From Anaerospora hongkongensis (lineage in GTDB: Bacteria; Bacillota; Negativicutes; Sporomusales; DSM-15969): a stretch of DNA of 64,000 nt. The notes beneath the pieces are model-generated. The model worked only from the letters and a program-made list of their open reading frames with translations. It had not been told where the DNA came from and searched no databases. Made by a program: the position numbers and the translations under genes. Numbering within the stretch: position 1 is the stretch's first letter; each line of letters starts with the position of its first letter. The DNA lies in NCBI RefSeq assembly GCF_004339805.1, contig NZ_SLUI01000005.1, positions 248,001 to 312,000 of the forward strand, in the 5' to 3' direction. Of the stretch, positions 35,209 to 43,923 are shown in pieces.

Positions 35209-36293
35209 CAGGCACTCCTCCCTTTTCCTACCCATTTCAAACGATATTGCATAAAGATTTCACCGCCGACAACAAAGAAAAGAATTGCCCCCTGCAGCAT
35301 GGCAACAGTCGCTGCCGGAAAGCCGCTCGTCTGAATGCTGAAGCCGCCGACAAGTAAGCCGCCAAAGATCACTGATACCAGGACGACCGCCACCGGGTGA
35401 AGCCGTGCCAGCCAGGCAATAATAATTGCTGAATACCCGTAGCCGGGAGATATCCCGTGCTGCAGCCGCTGAGTAATGCCGGATACTTCCGTCATACCGG
35501 CCACCCCGGCCAATCCGCCGCTGATAAACATGACAAGCAGGATATTTTTAGTATAATTCATCCCGGCATAATTCGCTGCCGCAGCGCTCTCGCCGCTGAC
35601 GCGGATCTCAAAACCCCAGCGGGTGTAGTGCAGCACAATATACAAGACAACCACGCACAAGAGCGCCAGTACAAGCCCTAAGTGAATTCGGGTTACGCCA
35701 AAGGCTGGCAAAATAGCCGCTTCTGAGAAAGGTGCTGTAATGGGAAAACCCAGCCCCTTCGGATCTTTCCAGGGACCATAAACCAGATAATCGACCCAGA
35801 GGATGCCGATATAATTCATCAACAGCGTGGTAATCGTCTCATTAACCTTATAGTAAGCCCGGGGAATGGCAGGCAGCAGCCCCCATACACCTCCTGCAAG
35901 AAAACCTGCAGCAATCATAGCCGGAAGCAGCACTACCGCGGGCCATTCGGGAAAGCTCAGCGCTACCCAGGTAGCCCCAAAGGCTCCCATATACAGCTGT
36001 CCTTCTGCACCGATATTCCACAGCTGCATGCGAAAAGCCAGCGCTACAGCAAGACTGCATAAAATAAGCGGCACCGCTTTCACGACCGTTTCCGCCAGGC
36101 CATAAGCTGAGCCAAAAGCGCCCTCCAGCATCAGCAGATAAACATCTACAGGATTTTTATCGGTAAGAGCGATAAATATCCCGGCAAAAGCCAAGCCTAC
36201 CACAATTGACAGCAGCGGTACTGCAATCATCATCACTTGAGAAACCGCTCCGCGCTTTTCCCAGCGCCAGCCTGACAGTATATTAAACAGCAT
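35208..36293 (-). CDS. Nucleoside ABC transporter permease (NupP/YufP-like)
   Basis: 361 residues, BPD_transp_2 family: KAVPLILCSLAVALAFRMQLWNIGAEGQLYMGAFGATW near the N-terminus and EIRVSGESAAAANYAGMNYTKNILLVMFISGGLAGVAGMTEVSG as the coupling region. First permease of the importer. It overlaps the ATPase gene by 11 nt at its start and the second permease by one base at its end, so the three are coupled. The start ATG 36293 follows AAAGGATG. Confidence 0.92.
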   Translation of the reverse strand: MLFNILSGWRWEKRGAVSQVMMIAVPLLSIVVGLAFAGIFIALTDKNPVDVYLLMLEGAFGSAYGLAETVVKAVPLILCSLAVALAFRMQLWNIGAEGQLYMGAFGATWVALSFPEWPAVVLLPAMIAAGFLAGGVWGLLPAIPRAYYKVNETITTLLMNYIGILWVDYLVYGPWKDPKGLGFPITAPFSEAAILPAFGVTRIHLGLVLALLCVVVLYIVLHYTRWGFEIRVSGESAAAANYAGMNYTKNILLVMFISGGLAGVAGMTEVSGITQRLQHGISPGYGYSAIIIAWLARLHPVAVVLVSVIFGGLLVGGFSIQTSGFPAATVAMLQGAILFFVVGGEIFMQYRLKWVGKGRSA

Positions 36294-37800
36294 GTTGATT
36301 CAACATCCTTTTTCCGGCCATCATCGCCCCTACCTCTGCCACTGTTGTGGCCTGGGGATGAACAATACCCATAATTTCCCCTCTGTGCAAAACAGCAATC
36401 ACATCACTCAAGGCGAAAAGTTCATCTAACTCTTCGGAAATAAGCAATATAGCCTTACCGGCCTCCCGCTGTGCCAGGAGCAGTTCACGCACTGCCGCCA
36501 TTGCTCCTACATCCAGACCTCGCATCGGATACACCACCACCAGCAGGCGCGGATCGGCATGAATTTCTCTGGCTAGCAGAAGCTTTTGCAGATTGCCGCC
36601 TGACATCATTTTCACAGGATTAAAAATATTGGCCATTTTAATATCAAAAGCATCGATTGCTGCCTGCGTTTTCTGCAACGCCAGCTGCCAGTTAATCAAC
36701 CATCCTTTTTGGTCATAGCCCTTCAAGATATAATTATCTATCGCATTCAAACCAGGCACCAGCCCTGTTCCCAGCCGATCCTCCGGAACATAGCTTACAC
36801 CTGCCCTGATCATGTCCCTGGCACTGCTGATAGTGTGATTCTCCCCGGCTACGTACTTCTGGCCGCCCTCGACTGGCCGCAGCCCCGCTACAACTTCGGC
36901 CAGTTCGGTCTGTCCGTTACCGGCCACTCCGGCGATGCCCACAATTTCTCCGGCACGAATACAAAGCGAGGCATGGCGCACCGCTATTTGACCGCGGTTA
37001 TTCAGACACGATATATTATCCAGTTCCAGTACTACTGCCCCGGGCTCCGTTCCCGTGCGGTCCAATTGCTTAGGCACATTCCGTCCGACCATCCATCGGG
37101 TCAGTTCCTCCTCACTGGCCAGTTCTGTCTTGGTACTGCCTGCCGGTTTTCCGCCCCGTAAGACACTGATTTTATCCGTACCCTCCAGCACTTCACTCAA
37201 TTTATGGGAGATAACAATAACAGCTTTGCCCTGTTCAGCCATTAAACGCAGGGTCTTATACAAGTCCTTAGCCTCCTGGGGCGTCAACACAGCAGTCGGC
37301 TCATCCAAGATAAGGATTTCCGCGCCTCTGAACAAGGCCTTTATAATTTCCACCCGCTGCTGCTCACCCAAAGTCAGCTGCCAGACCTTTGCGGCAGGAT
37401 CAATACACATTCCGTACTGATTGCAAAATTGTTCTATTTGAGCTTCTATTTTGCGCTGATCATACAGCAGTCCCATATCCTGCATACCAAGAATTATGTT
37501 TTCCGCCACTGTAAAGGATTTCACCAGCTTGAAATGCTGATGGACCATCCCGATTCCCTGCACAACAGCAGCTTTCGGGGAAAGCATTTCGACCTGCTGT
37601 CCTTTTATATAAATTTCGCCTTCATCCGGCCGGTATAAACCGGTAAGGATGCTCATCAGTGTACTTTTTCCTGCCCCATTCTCCCCCAGCAAGCCATGAA
37701 TCTGCCCAGCCTCAATTGTCAGGCTGACATGATCATTCGCTACTACCCCCGGAAACCGCTTGGTGACATTTATCATTTGAACCATTGGAATTGCACTCAT
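36283..37800 (-). CDS. Nucleoside ABC transporter ATP-binding protein (NupO-like)
   Basis: 505 residues with two ABC domains in tandem, as usual for sugar/nucleoside importers of this class. The first has Walker A GENGAGKST (about residue 38), LTLGEQQRVEIIKAL and LDEPTAVLTPQEA. The second has a degenerate Walker A (GVAGNGQTE), a MSGGNLQKLLLARE signature and VVYPMRGLDVGA in place of Walker B, the typical inactive half. ATG 37800 follows GGAGAGGTGAGC. It is third in the operon order after the binding protein and a hairpin. Confidence 0.93.
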   Translation of the reverse strand: MSAIPMVQMINVTKRFPGVVANDHVSLTIEAGQIHGLLGENGAGKSTLMSILTGLYRPDEGEIYIKGQQVEMLSPKAAVVQGIGMVHQHFKLVKSFTVAENIILGMQDMGLLYDQRKIEAQIEQFCNQYGMCIDPAAKVWQLTLGEQQRVEIIKALFRGAEILILDEPTAVLTPQEAKDLYKTLRLMAEQGKAVIVISHKLSEVLEGTDKISVLRGGKPAGSTKTELASEEELTRWMVGRNVPKQLDRTGTEPGAVVLELDNISCLNNRGQIAVRHASLCIRAGEIVGIAGVAGNGQTELAEVVAGLRPVEGGQKYVAGENHTISSARDMIRAGVSYVPEDRLGTGLVPGLNAIDNYILKGYDQKGWLINWQLALQKTQAAIDAFDIKMANIFNPVKMMSGGNLQKLLLAREIHADPRLLVVVYPMRGLDVGAMAAVRELLLAQREAGKAILLISEELDELFALSDVIAVLHRGEIMGIVHPQATTVAEVGAMMAGKRMLNQHAV

Positions 37801-37896
37801 TGCTGCTCACCTCTCCTGGTGTATTTCTTGCTAATTGGCACTTGGCGCTTACGTACAAATGCAAACTGCCAATTATCAAGCAGCCCGCCGTCATAA

Positions 37897-37929
37897 ATTG
37901 AGGCCGTTTCTGTGCAAAACGGCCTCAAT
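37897..37929 (-). terminator. Hairpin between binding-protein and ATPase genes
   Basis: A perfect 13-bp stem (ATTGAGGCCGTTT and complement) with a 7-nt loop, but only a short T run (TTTATG). It probably gives partial termination or mRNA stabilisation, so that the binding protein is made in excess. Confidence 0.7.
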
Positions 37930-37941
37930 ATCCTAACTACC

Positions 37942-39063
37942 TTACTTGGCAATCGTTCCTTCTACCCCTTGAACAAACCAGTTAAATTCCAGCATGTCCT
38001 TATCAGACATCTTTTGACCGTTCTCCACTTTTAAACTGCCCTGCTGGTCTTTAATCGGGCCGGTAAATACATCCCACGACCCTTTAATGATTTCCTCTTT
38101 CTTCTTGGCAATCAACGCTTTCGTATCTTCGGCAACCATGGGGCCGTATGGGCCAAGGTCAATAATGTTTTCCGCCATCGATCCCCAATATTGCTCTGAT
38201 TTCCAGGTCTTATCCAAAACGGCTTTCACTGTTTTTACATAGTAGGGCCCCCAGTTCCAAACAGGCCCAGTCAACACGGCTTTGGGTGCGAAGCTGCGCA
38301 TGTCCGAATTATAGGAAACGGCAAATTTCCCTTTTTCCTCAGCAGCCTGCATGGGGGCGGGAGTATCCTGATGCATGGCAATAACGTCGGCACCAGCATC
38401 CAGCAAGCTCTTGGCAGCATCTTTCTCTGTGGCTGGATTGTACCAGGTATTACTCCATACAACTTTTACTTTTACGTTAGGATTCACGGACTGCGCCCCG
38501 AGGGTAAAGGCATTAATGCCGCGGACAACTTCCGGAATCGGGAAAGCGGCAACGTAACCAATCGTATTGCTTTGCGTCTGTTTGCCGGCAGCTATGCCGG
38601 ATAAATATCGGGCTTGATACATTCTGCCAAAATAAGTCCCCACATTGGCGGCTGTTTTATAGCCCGAACAGTGGAGGAAGGTAACGTCAGGGAACTTTTG
38701 CGCTACCTTTTGGATATAATCCATATAACCAAAGCTGGTGGCAAAAATTATTTTATTGCCTTTCATCGCCAGCTCGGTAAGTACCCGTTCCGCATCTGCC
38801 CCTTCGGGAACAGATTCAACATAGGTAGCTTCGACATTCGGCATTTCTTTTTCCAGGTACTTACGGCCCTGATCATGAGCAGTGCTCCAGCCAGCATCAC
38901 CGACCGGCCCTACATACACAAAGGCAACTTTTACCTTGTCCGCTTTTGCCGGTGCCTTGTCTGCCGGAGCGGCACTTTTGCCACAGCCGGTTACCAGCAG
39001 CGCAGCAATAAGTACCATTGCCAGCAGCAGGAGCCCAATTTTACGCTTTCCTTGTTTTTTCAC
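37942..39063 (-). CDS. BMP-family nucleoside-binding lipoprotein
   Basis: 373 residues. Type II signal peptide with lipobox LVTGC (Cys27), then a BMP/PnrA-like binding domain: KVAFVYVGPVGDAGWSTAHDQGRKYLEK, FATSFGYMDYIQKVAQKFPDVTFLHCSGYKTAANVGTYFGRMYQARYLSGIAAG, DVIAMHQDTPAPMQAAEEKGKFAVSYNSDM. BMP proteins bind purine nucleosides for ABC import. First gene of the operon behind a purine riboswitch, which supports a purine (guanosine/inosine/hypoxanthine-yielding) substrate. ATG 39063 follows AAGGAGGAGA. Confidence 0.93.
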   Translation of the reverse strand: MKKQGKRKIGLLLLAMVLIAALLVTGCGKSAAPADKAPAKADKVKVAFVYVGPVGDAGWSTAHDQGRKYLEKEMPNVEATYVESVPEGADAERVLTELAMKGNKIIFATSFGYMDYIQKVAQKFPDVTFLHCSGYKTAANVGTYFGRMYQARYLSGIAAGKQTQSNTIGYVAAFPIPEVVRGINAFTLGAQSVNPNVKVKVVWSNTWYNPATEKDAAKSLLDAGADVIAMHQDTPAPMQAAEEKGKFAVSYNSDMRSFAPKAVLTGPVWNWGPYYVKTVKAVLDKTWKSEQYWGSMAENIIDLGPYGPMVAEDTKALIAKKKEEIIKGSWDVFTGPIKDQQGSLKVENGQKMSDKDMLEFNWFVQGVEGTIAK

Positions 39064-39137
39064 CGTATCTCCTCCTTACGAATAATGCCACTCGCTCTAT
39101 TGCAGGGGAATACCCCAGAGCAGCCATAAACACGCAC

Positions 39138-39201
39138 AAAAGCCCGAGCTAAGGAAAGGTAGCTTGCAACACTGCTCACTAACTCACCCGCCCGGGCTTT
39201 T
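39138..39201 (-). terminator. Riboswitch-controlled terminator in the nucleoside operon leader
   Basis: AAAAGCCCG (5' on the minus strand, 39201-39193) pairs with CGGGCTTTT (39146-39138) enclosing about 46 nt; the tract after it is TTTTGTG. A second hairpin (GGCATATACCCAT/ATGGGATACGCC, 39211-39238) lies between it and the aptamer. Confidence 0.7.
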
Positions 39202-39286
39202 TATCCCTTCGGCGTATCCCATAAAATGGGTATATGCCATGTATCCGTAGGCAAACAAAACGACCTATGAATCGTCAGGCACATTC

Positions 39287-39357
39287 CACTCATAGTAAGG
39301 TATTTTTCGGTCACCTTGTAGAGACTCCCGGACCCTATTTCCAAGATTATACGAGTG
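39287..39357 (-). promoter_or_regulatory. Purine riboswitch aptamer
   Basis: 71 nt. P1 is CACTC/GAGTG, the J1-2 region reads GTATAAT, P2 closes a loop ending AATAGGG, J2-3 is TCTCTAC, P3 is AAGGT/ACCTT with loop GACCGAAAAA, and J3-1 is ACTATG. The GG of loop 2 and CC of loop 3 can form the known loop-loop pairs. The base equivalent to position 74 is C, the guanine/hypoxanthine type. J2-3 has C where most members have U48. Located 224 nt before bmp. Confidence 0.88.
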
Positions 39358-39362
39358 TAAGC

Positions 39363-39390
39363 TTATTATTCAGTTATAGTCCTCTTGCAA
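39363..39390 (-). promoter_or_regulatory. Promoter of the nucleoside operon
   Basis: Minus strand TTGCAA (39385-39390) and TAATAA (39363-39368) with a 16-bp spacer, directly before the aptamer; transcription would begin at or next to the first base of P1. Confidence 0.55.
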
Positions 39391-39454
39391 AAAACATTAG
39401 TACTTTGTAATTGAGTATACCGGAAATACCAACAGAAGTCTAGAGGGTTTTTTA

Positions 39455-42400
39455 CTACTTATGTGCACAAATCAATCCGTTGCTTACATCATAATAAGCT
39501 ACTGGTGTTCCTACGTTCTTGCTGTCAGCATGCACCTCCCGGATAATTTGCCGGGTATGTTCGTGACAGGAGAACAGAAAGACTTGCTGGGTGCCGGCCA
39601 CGTCTAAAAGAACTTTAGCTGCCCCCCGCTGCCGCAAAGCATCAAAACGCACAAGAATGTCATCAAGGATAAGCGGCACCGGCTCCAGCAGCCGCCCAAA
39701 CTCTAAGGCTAATCCCAGCCGCACCGCCAAATATACCTGGTCGGCTAAGCCGCTGCTCCAGATATCCTCTCTTTTGCTGTTCCGGGCGCTGTCCAGCAAT
39801 TGGACGTCACTGCCGCCGATCGCAGAGAACAGCTGGTAGCGGCTGCCGGTCATCGTGCGGAGAAATTTATCAGCCTGTAAAATAACACCTGGCTGCCGTT
39901 CCTGTTCATAAATGCTGCGGGCTTGCTCCAGAAACTGCCGGGAAAGAGACAATCTCGCCCATTGTTTCACTGCCTCCGCCAGCTGTGAAGCCACTGCATT
40001 GCGTTCAGCAAGGAGGATATTCAGCTTATCGTCCTGGCCAAGTTGTTTTAATTGGTTATCAAGCGCTCCCACCGCCTGCGGTTTTTGCGCAGCACCTCTT
40101 TCGAGCGCGATTTTCTCCTGGCTGAGGCGATCCCGCTCCTGACTAATCTCGACAAGATTAGTAGCGGCAAGTGCGGCTTCAAGAGCGGCTTGCTTCGCTG
40201 CCGTTCCGGCGATTGCCCGCAAAGCCGCCGCCATTTTTGCACTCGTGTCCTCACTCATCCGCCACTCTTCATACCGCGCAGCTAAAGCCCGGAACTCTTC
40301 TTCACCGGCTGTTTCAGTCTGCCGGTAAAGTCCGGCTAGCTCAGCAGCACTTAGCGCCGCCTGGGTGCGGCTTTGCTCTAGACTGAGCAGAAGCTGATCC
40401 GCTGTTTGCTGCAAATGCAATTTTTCTTTGGCAACTTCTCTGGCTGCAGTTAGTTCCTGGTATAGCTGTTCCAAATCGTGCACCGATAAAACCGCATTAC
40501 CAGTGCGCTGCAGCTGTTGCTGTATGAGGGCAAACTCTGCCTGCAGGTTATCGAGATATGCACCGGTTACAGCCGAACGGGCGGCGGCTTGTTCATACTG
40601 ACGTTTCAGCGCTCGGGCTCCTTCTACTGCCTTCAGGACAATCTCAAATGCCTCCGGGCTGCTTTCGGTAGAAAAGTGGCGCATTTTCAGCCAATTTTGC
40701 CATTCATCCGTTAGCAGCTGTTTTTCCCGGTAACACGCCTGGACTTTTAGCAAAGCGGCTTCTGCCCGCTGTGCGGCTGCTTTTTGCTTTTCAGCCAGCT
40801 CTCCAGATTGCTTCAATAACTGCTGCCGGTTTTCAAACGCTTTGCGGATCGTAACTACTTCTTTTTCCAGCTCATCTGCTTCCTCGATCGTATCCGGTTT
40901 GCCCAGTCCCATAGCCTGAGTAGCAGCTTCCAGGCGCACCTCGCAAAGCTGCCATTCCTTGTCCAAATCAGCCAGTGTTCCGGCTATTTTGGCCTTCTGC
41001 TGCTTAAGCCGCTGCTCCTCTGCCGCCATCTGCAGCCCCCATGCGCGCCGTTCTTTGACCTCCTGCTGCCGCTGCCGCATAACAAGGATAGCCGCGATAA
41101 GGCCGGCACACGCAACAGCAGCAGCACCTGCATATGTTACCTGCCATAAGAAGCCTGCTCCCGCCAAACAGCCTGCGCCAATTACCGGCCCTGCCCAAGC
41201 CGGCAGAAAAGCGGACTGCAGCTTGCGGCCTGCTGCTGCTTGAGCCAATTGGCAGTCAAGCTCAGCCGCCGCCTCAAGGCTGGCGTTGCGGGCTTGCCTA
41301 AGTTGTTCCCCTTTGATTAACTGGCTTCGCGTTGTGCGCAGCCCTTCCTCGAGCAGCTCCATTTCCTTAGCTGTCGTCACTCCCGGCACAGGCATCCGTT
41401 CCAACTGCAGCCTGAATCGCCGGACCTCCTCATTCAGCTCCTCGCGCAGCTGGACAGCACGCTTTTCACTCACTTCCGCCTCGCTGATTTTTTGCGTTAC
41501 CTGCAGGAAACGGCCAGCAAACTCCTGCACCTTTTGCCTGACAGCAACGGATATATCCACCTCAGCCAGCATGGCATCCTGCCACTCGGGGCCGATTTCC
41601 CGGAGTGAGCGTTGATACTGTTCCTTCAGACTCTGCTCTTCTGCCTGCTGCAGCGGCTGTTGTTTACGCTCTATGGCCAGCCGGCCTTTCTCACTGTAAA
41701 GGCGTTCAATATCGCTTTGCGCACAAAGGAGAGCATTATCAACCATCAAACCGGCAAGCTGGCTCTGCGCTTCCTGATGGAGTCTTGCTTTCTCCTGTAC
41801 ATCAGCTTCATTATCCCGGTGTTTCTGCAGCAGGTTTTCCAGCTTAATCAGCCCATTGCCGGGAAAATCACGGGCATCTTCAACCTGGGCTTTTTTCTCC
41901 AGGGCAAGCTGCAGATTTGTCCATGGTTCCCAGGCCTGTTCAAGCTGAACCAGCAGGGCCAGGCGGCTGTTGACCTCCCCCAGCCGGGTTGTATCTTGCT
42001 GCATAGCCTGAACAAGTTCCGCTTTTTTAGCCGTGAGTTCGGCATATAAAGCCTCATCTTTCCCCGCTTCCCGAATCTTCGCAGCAAGCTCTTCCTGTTC
42101 CTTAAGCAGCCTGTTAATCAGCTTTCTGCCCTGAGGAGCAGCTACCAGCAAATCGGCTCGTTCTTCCTCCACTTTTTTTATGGCCTCAACAAGGGCTGTT
42201 CCTCCGGCACCTGCAAAGAAACGTGACCGGACGGTATTTTCCGACAACAGTTTTAAGCCCTGCAAATCTTCCAGCCCGATGGCAAACACTTTTTCGTACG
42301 TTGCCCGGTCAAGACCATTCAGCCATTTCACTGCCGGCTCCAACGGCACTACCTGACCACTGCTGCCGGTAATAACCGCATTTTTCCCACTGCGGCTGAT

Positions 42401-42622
42401 GAGAAACTCTTGTCCGGCCTGGTCTTCAATAAGCAGCTTCCCGCTGCAATCGGCACCGCTATTTTTAGGAAACCCGAATAAAACAGAGCGGATAAACCTC
42501 ATCAGGGTAGTTTTGCCGCTTTCGTTATTGCCCACAAATACAACCAACCCTTTGGGCAAATCGAGAATATTATGACGGCGATAAATACCATACTGATCAA
42601 GATAGATTGCTTTAATCCTCAC
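39455..42622 (-). CDS. yhaN: YhaN-type SbcC-like AAA+ ATPase
   Basis: 1055 residues. Walker A GNNESGKTT (about residue 32) and the C-terminal LGLALEFGRLLEPVPLILDDILVRFD Walker B region are split by long coiled coils, as in Rad50/SbcC. A hydrophobic double stretch in the middle (about 475-515) is typical of YhaN and distinguishes it from SbcC. It lacks the CxxC zinc hook in that position as far as I can see. With YhaO it forms an SbcCD-like ATP-dependent nuclease complex for DNA ends. It begins 4 nt inside the yhaO gene (ATGA overlap). Confidence 0.9.
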   Translation of the reverse strand: MRIKAIYLDQYGIYRRHNILDLPKGLVVFVGNNESGKTTLMRFIRSVLFGFPKNSGADCSGKLLIEDQAGQEFLISRSGKNAVITGSSGQVVPLEPAVKWLNGLDRATYEKVFAIGLEDLQGLKLLSENTVRSRFFAGAGGTALVEAIKKVEEERADLLVAAPQGRKLINRLLKEQEELAAKIREAGKDEALYAELTAKKAELVQAMQQDTTRLGEVNSRLALLVQLEQAWEPWTNLQLALEKKAQVEDARDFPGNGLIKLENLLQKHRDNEADVQEKARLHQEAQSQLAGLMVDNALLCAQSDIERLYSEKGRLAIERKQQPLQQAEEQSLKEQYQRSLREIGPEWQDAMLAEVDISVAVRQKVQEFAGRFLQVTQKISEAEVSEKRAVQLREELNEEVRRFRLQLERMPVPGVTTAKEMELLEEGLRTTRSQLIKGEQLRQARNASLEAAAELDCQLAQAAAGRKLQSAFLPAWAGPVIGAGCLAGAGFLWQVTYAGAAAVACAGLIAAILVMRQRQQEVKERRAWGLQMAAEEQRLKQQKAKIAGTLADLDKEWQLCEVRLEAATQAMGLGKPDTIEEADELEKEVVTIRKAFENRQQLLKQSGELAEKQKAAAQRAEAALLKVQACYREKQLLTDEWQNWLKMRHFSTESSPEAFEIVLKAVEGARALKRQYEQAAARSAVTGAYLDNLQAEFALIQQQLQRTGNAVLSVHDLEQLYQELTAAREVAKEKLHLQQTADQLLLSLEQSRTQAALSAAELAGLYRQTETAGEEEFRALAARYEEWRMSEDTSAKMAAALRAIAGTAAKQAALEAALAATNLVEISQERDRLSQEKIALERGAAQKPQAVGALDNQLKQLGQDDKLNILLAERNAVASQLAEAVKQWARLSLSRQFLEQARSIYEQERQPGVILQADKFLRTMTGSRYQLFSAIGGSDVQLLDSARNSKREDIWSSGLADQVYLAVRLGLALEFGRLLEPVPLILDDILVRFDALRQRGAAKVLLDVAGTQQVFLFSCHEHTRQIIREVHADSKNVGTPVAYYDVSNGLICAHK

Positions 42623-43902
42623 TCAACGTCCTCCCCGGCAAGCAGCAAGTCTAATCCGCTGATCTCAGCAGCATCGAGCAGGTCCAGCAGTTCCTGTTCG
42701 GAGAATCCCATAATGACCTGCTTAATTTTGTTACTTTCCGGGCGGCTTAAAAGCACTTCCCAGACAGACTCCGCCGTTTGCGTTCCCTGCCTTAGAGCAT
42801 CAGCAGCGCGGAGATAGTCACCTACCAGGTCAGGCACTTCCCGGCGCTTATCAATATCGACTGCCGGCCTGGTCTTAATCGCAATAGAATCAAACCAGGC
42901 AAAGTCACTGCGCCGCTCCTCGCCTTCATTTAAATCGGCAAGCAAATCCCGCACAATATCATTTTGTCTGAGCATTTCATGCAGGCTGCTGCGTCCCGTG
43001 ATTGTCAGCCGGCTGATACTGCCGCGCTGCTTTGCCTGCACCCGCAGATCCTGCTGTTTGGCAAACAGCTTCTTTCTGAGACTGTCGATGGTTTCGGTCT
43101 CGCTGATCGTCAAATCATCCCGGAACCAGCGCAGCACATCCGTCGCATGAAACTCAAGGTCTGTGCTGCCATCCGCCTGAACCCGGACAAGACAGCAGCC
43201 TTTTTCACCGGTTTCTTTGATGCTGCGCCCTTGCGTGTTGCCCGGATAAACACTAAGCGGCGCTTTGTCCGACAAGATCGTCCGGCTGTGGATGTGTCCC
43301 AATGCCCAATAGTCCATATTGGCATCGTACAAATCTGCCATCGTACAAGGCGCATAGTCATCATGATCGACACAGGCACCGACATTGCAATGCAGCAAGC
43401 CGATCGCATATTCGTCCGCTTGCTGACGCCTGAACTTAGCCGCCAAATTTTGCTTAAGCCGGTATTCAGCGTGACTAATACCATAAATATGGGCCAGAAC
43501 GCGCCCCTCATATACGACCGGGATACGTTCGACCTTCTCGGCGCCAAATACGTGAACGCTTGGGGGCATAGCAATGTTAGCCCGCCATGCTTTTACCGGA
43601 TCATGATTGCCATGAACGGCAAAACAGCGTATGTTATGCCTGGCTGCCCTCGCCAGCGTATCGGTATAGCGGATTTGTGCTCTAAGACTGTTATCGGCTC
43701 CATCGTAGATATCACCGCTAATCAAAACAAATGCAGCATTGTTTTCAATTGCAACAGAAATAACATTGTCAAAAGCCTGGAAAGTTGCTTCTCTGAGCAG
43801 GCTCGCCAGTCGCTCATTCTTGCTGAACAGCCCTTCAAAAGGACTATCAAGATGTAAATCGGCACAATGAACAAATGCAAAAGGGACTCTTGAACTCATC
43901 AT
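42619..43902 (-). CDS. yhaO: YhaO-type SbcD-like metallophosphoesterase/exonuclease
   Basis: 427 residues. Metallophosphoesterase metal motifs in order: DLHLD (about residue 15), SGDIYDG (about 62), GNHDP (about 98), LHCNVG and ALGHIHSR (about 170-205). The C-terminal about 150 residues are the capping/partner-binding part seen in YhaO. It is the nuclease partner of the adjoining yhaN product, acting on double-strand ends. It overlaps yhaN by 4 nt, so the two are translationally coupled. A large open frame on the opposite strand (42964-43857) is a shadow. Confidence 0.92.
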   Translation of the reverse strand: MMSSRVPFAFVHCADLHLDSPFEGLFSKNERLASLLREATFQAFDNVISVAIENNAAFVLISGDIYDGADNSLRAQIRYTDTLARAARHNIRCFAVHGNHDPVKAWRANIAMPPSVHVFGAEKVERIPVVYEGRVLAHIYGISHAEYRLKQNLAAKFRRQQADEYAIGLLHCNVGACVDHDDYAPCTMADLYDANMDYWALGHIHSRTILSDKAPLSVYPGNTQGRSIKETGEKGCCLVRVQADGSTDLEFHATDVLRWFRDDLTISETETIDSLRKKLFAKQQDLRVQAKQRGSISRLTITGRSSLHEMLRQNDIVRDLLADLNEGEERRSDFAWFDSIAIKTRPAVDIDKRREVPDLVGDYLRAADALRQGTQTAESVWEVLLSRPESNKIKQVIMGFSEQELLDLLDAAEISGLDLLLAGEDVE

Positions 43903-43923
43903 TTTCGCTCCCTGACACTATCA

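Noticed and set aside
40959-41243. Plus-strand frames inside the yhaN gene (several, 60-145 codons)
   Set aside because: Shadows of a GC-rich coiled-coil coding region; no ribosome sites or domains.
42964-43857. 297-codon plus-strand frame
   Set aside because: Antisense to the highly conserved metallophosphoesterase gene yhaO; no ribosome site and no recognisable domain.
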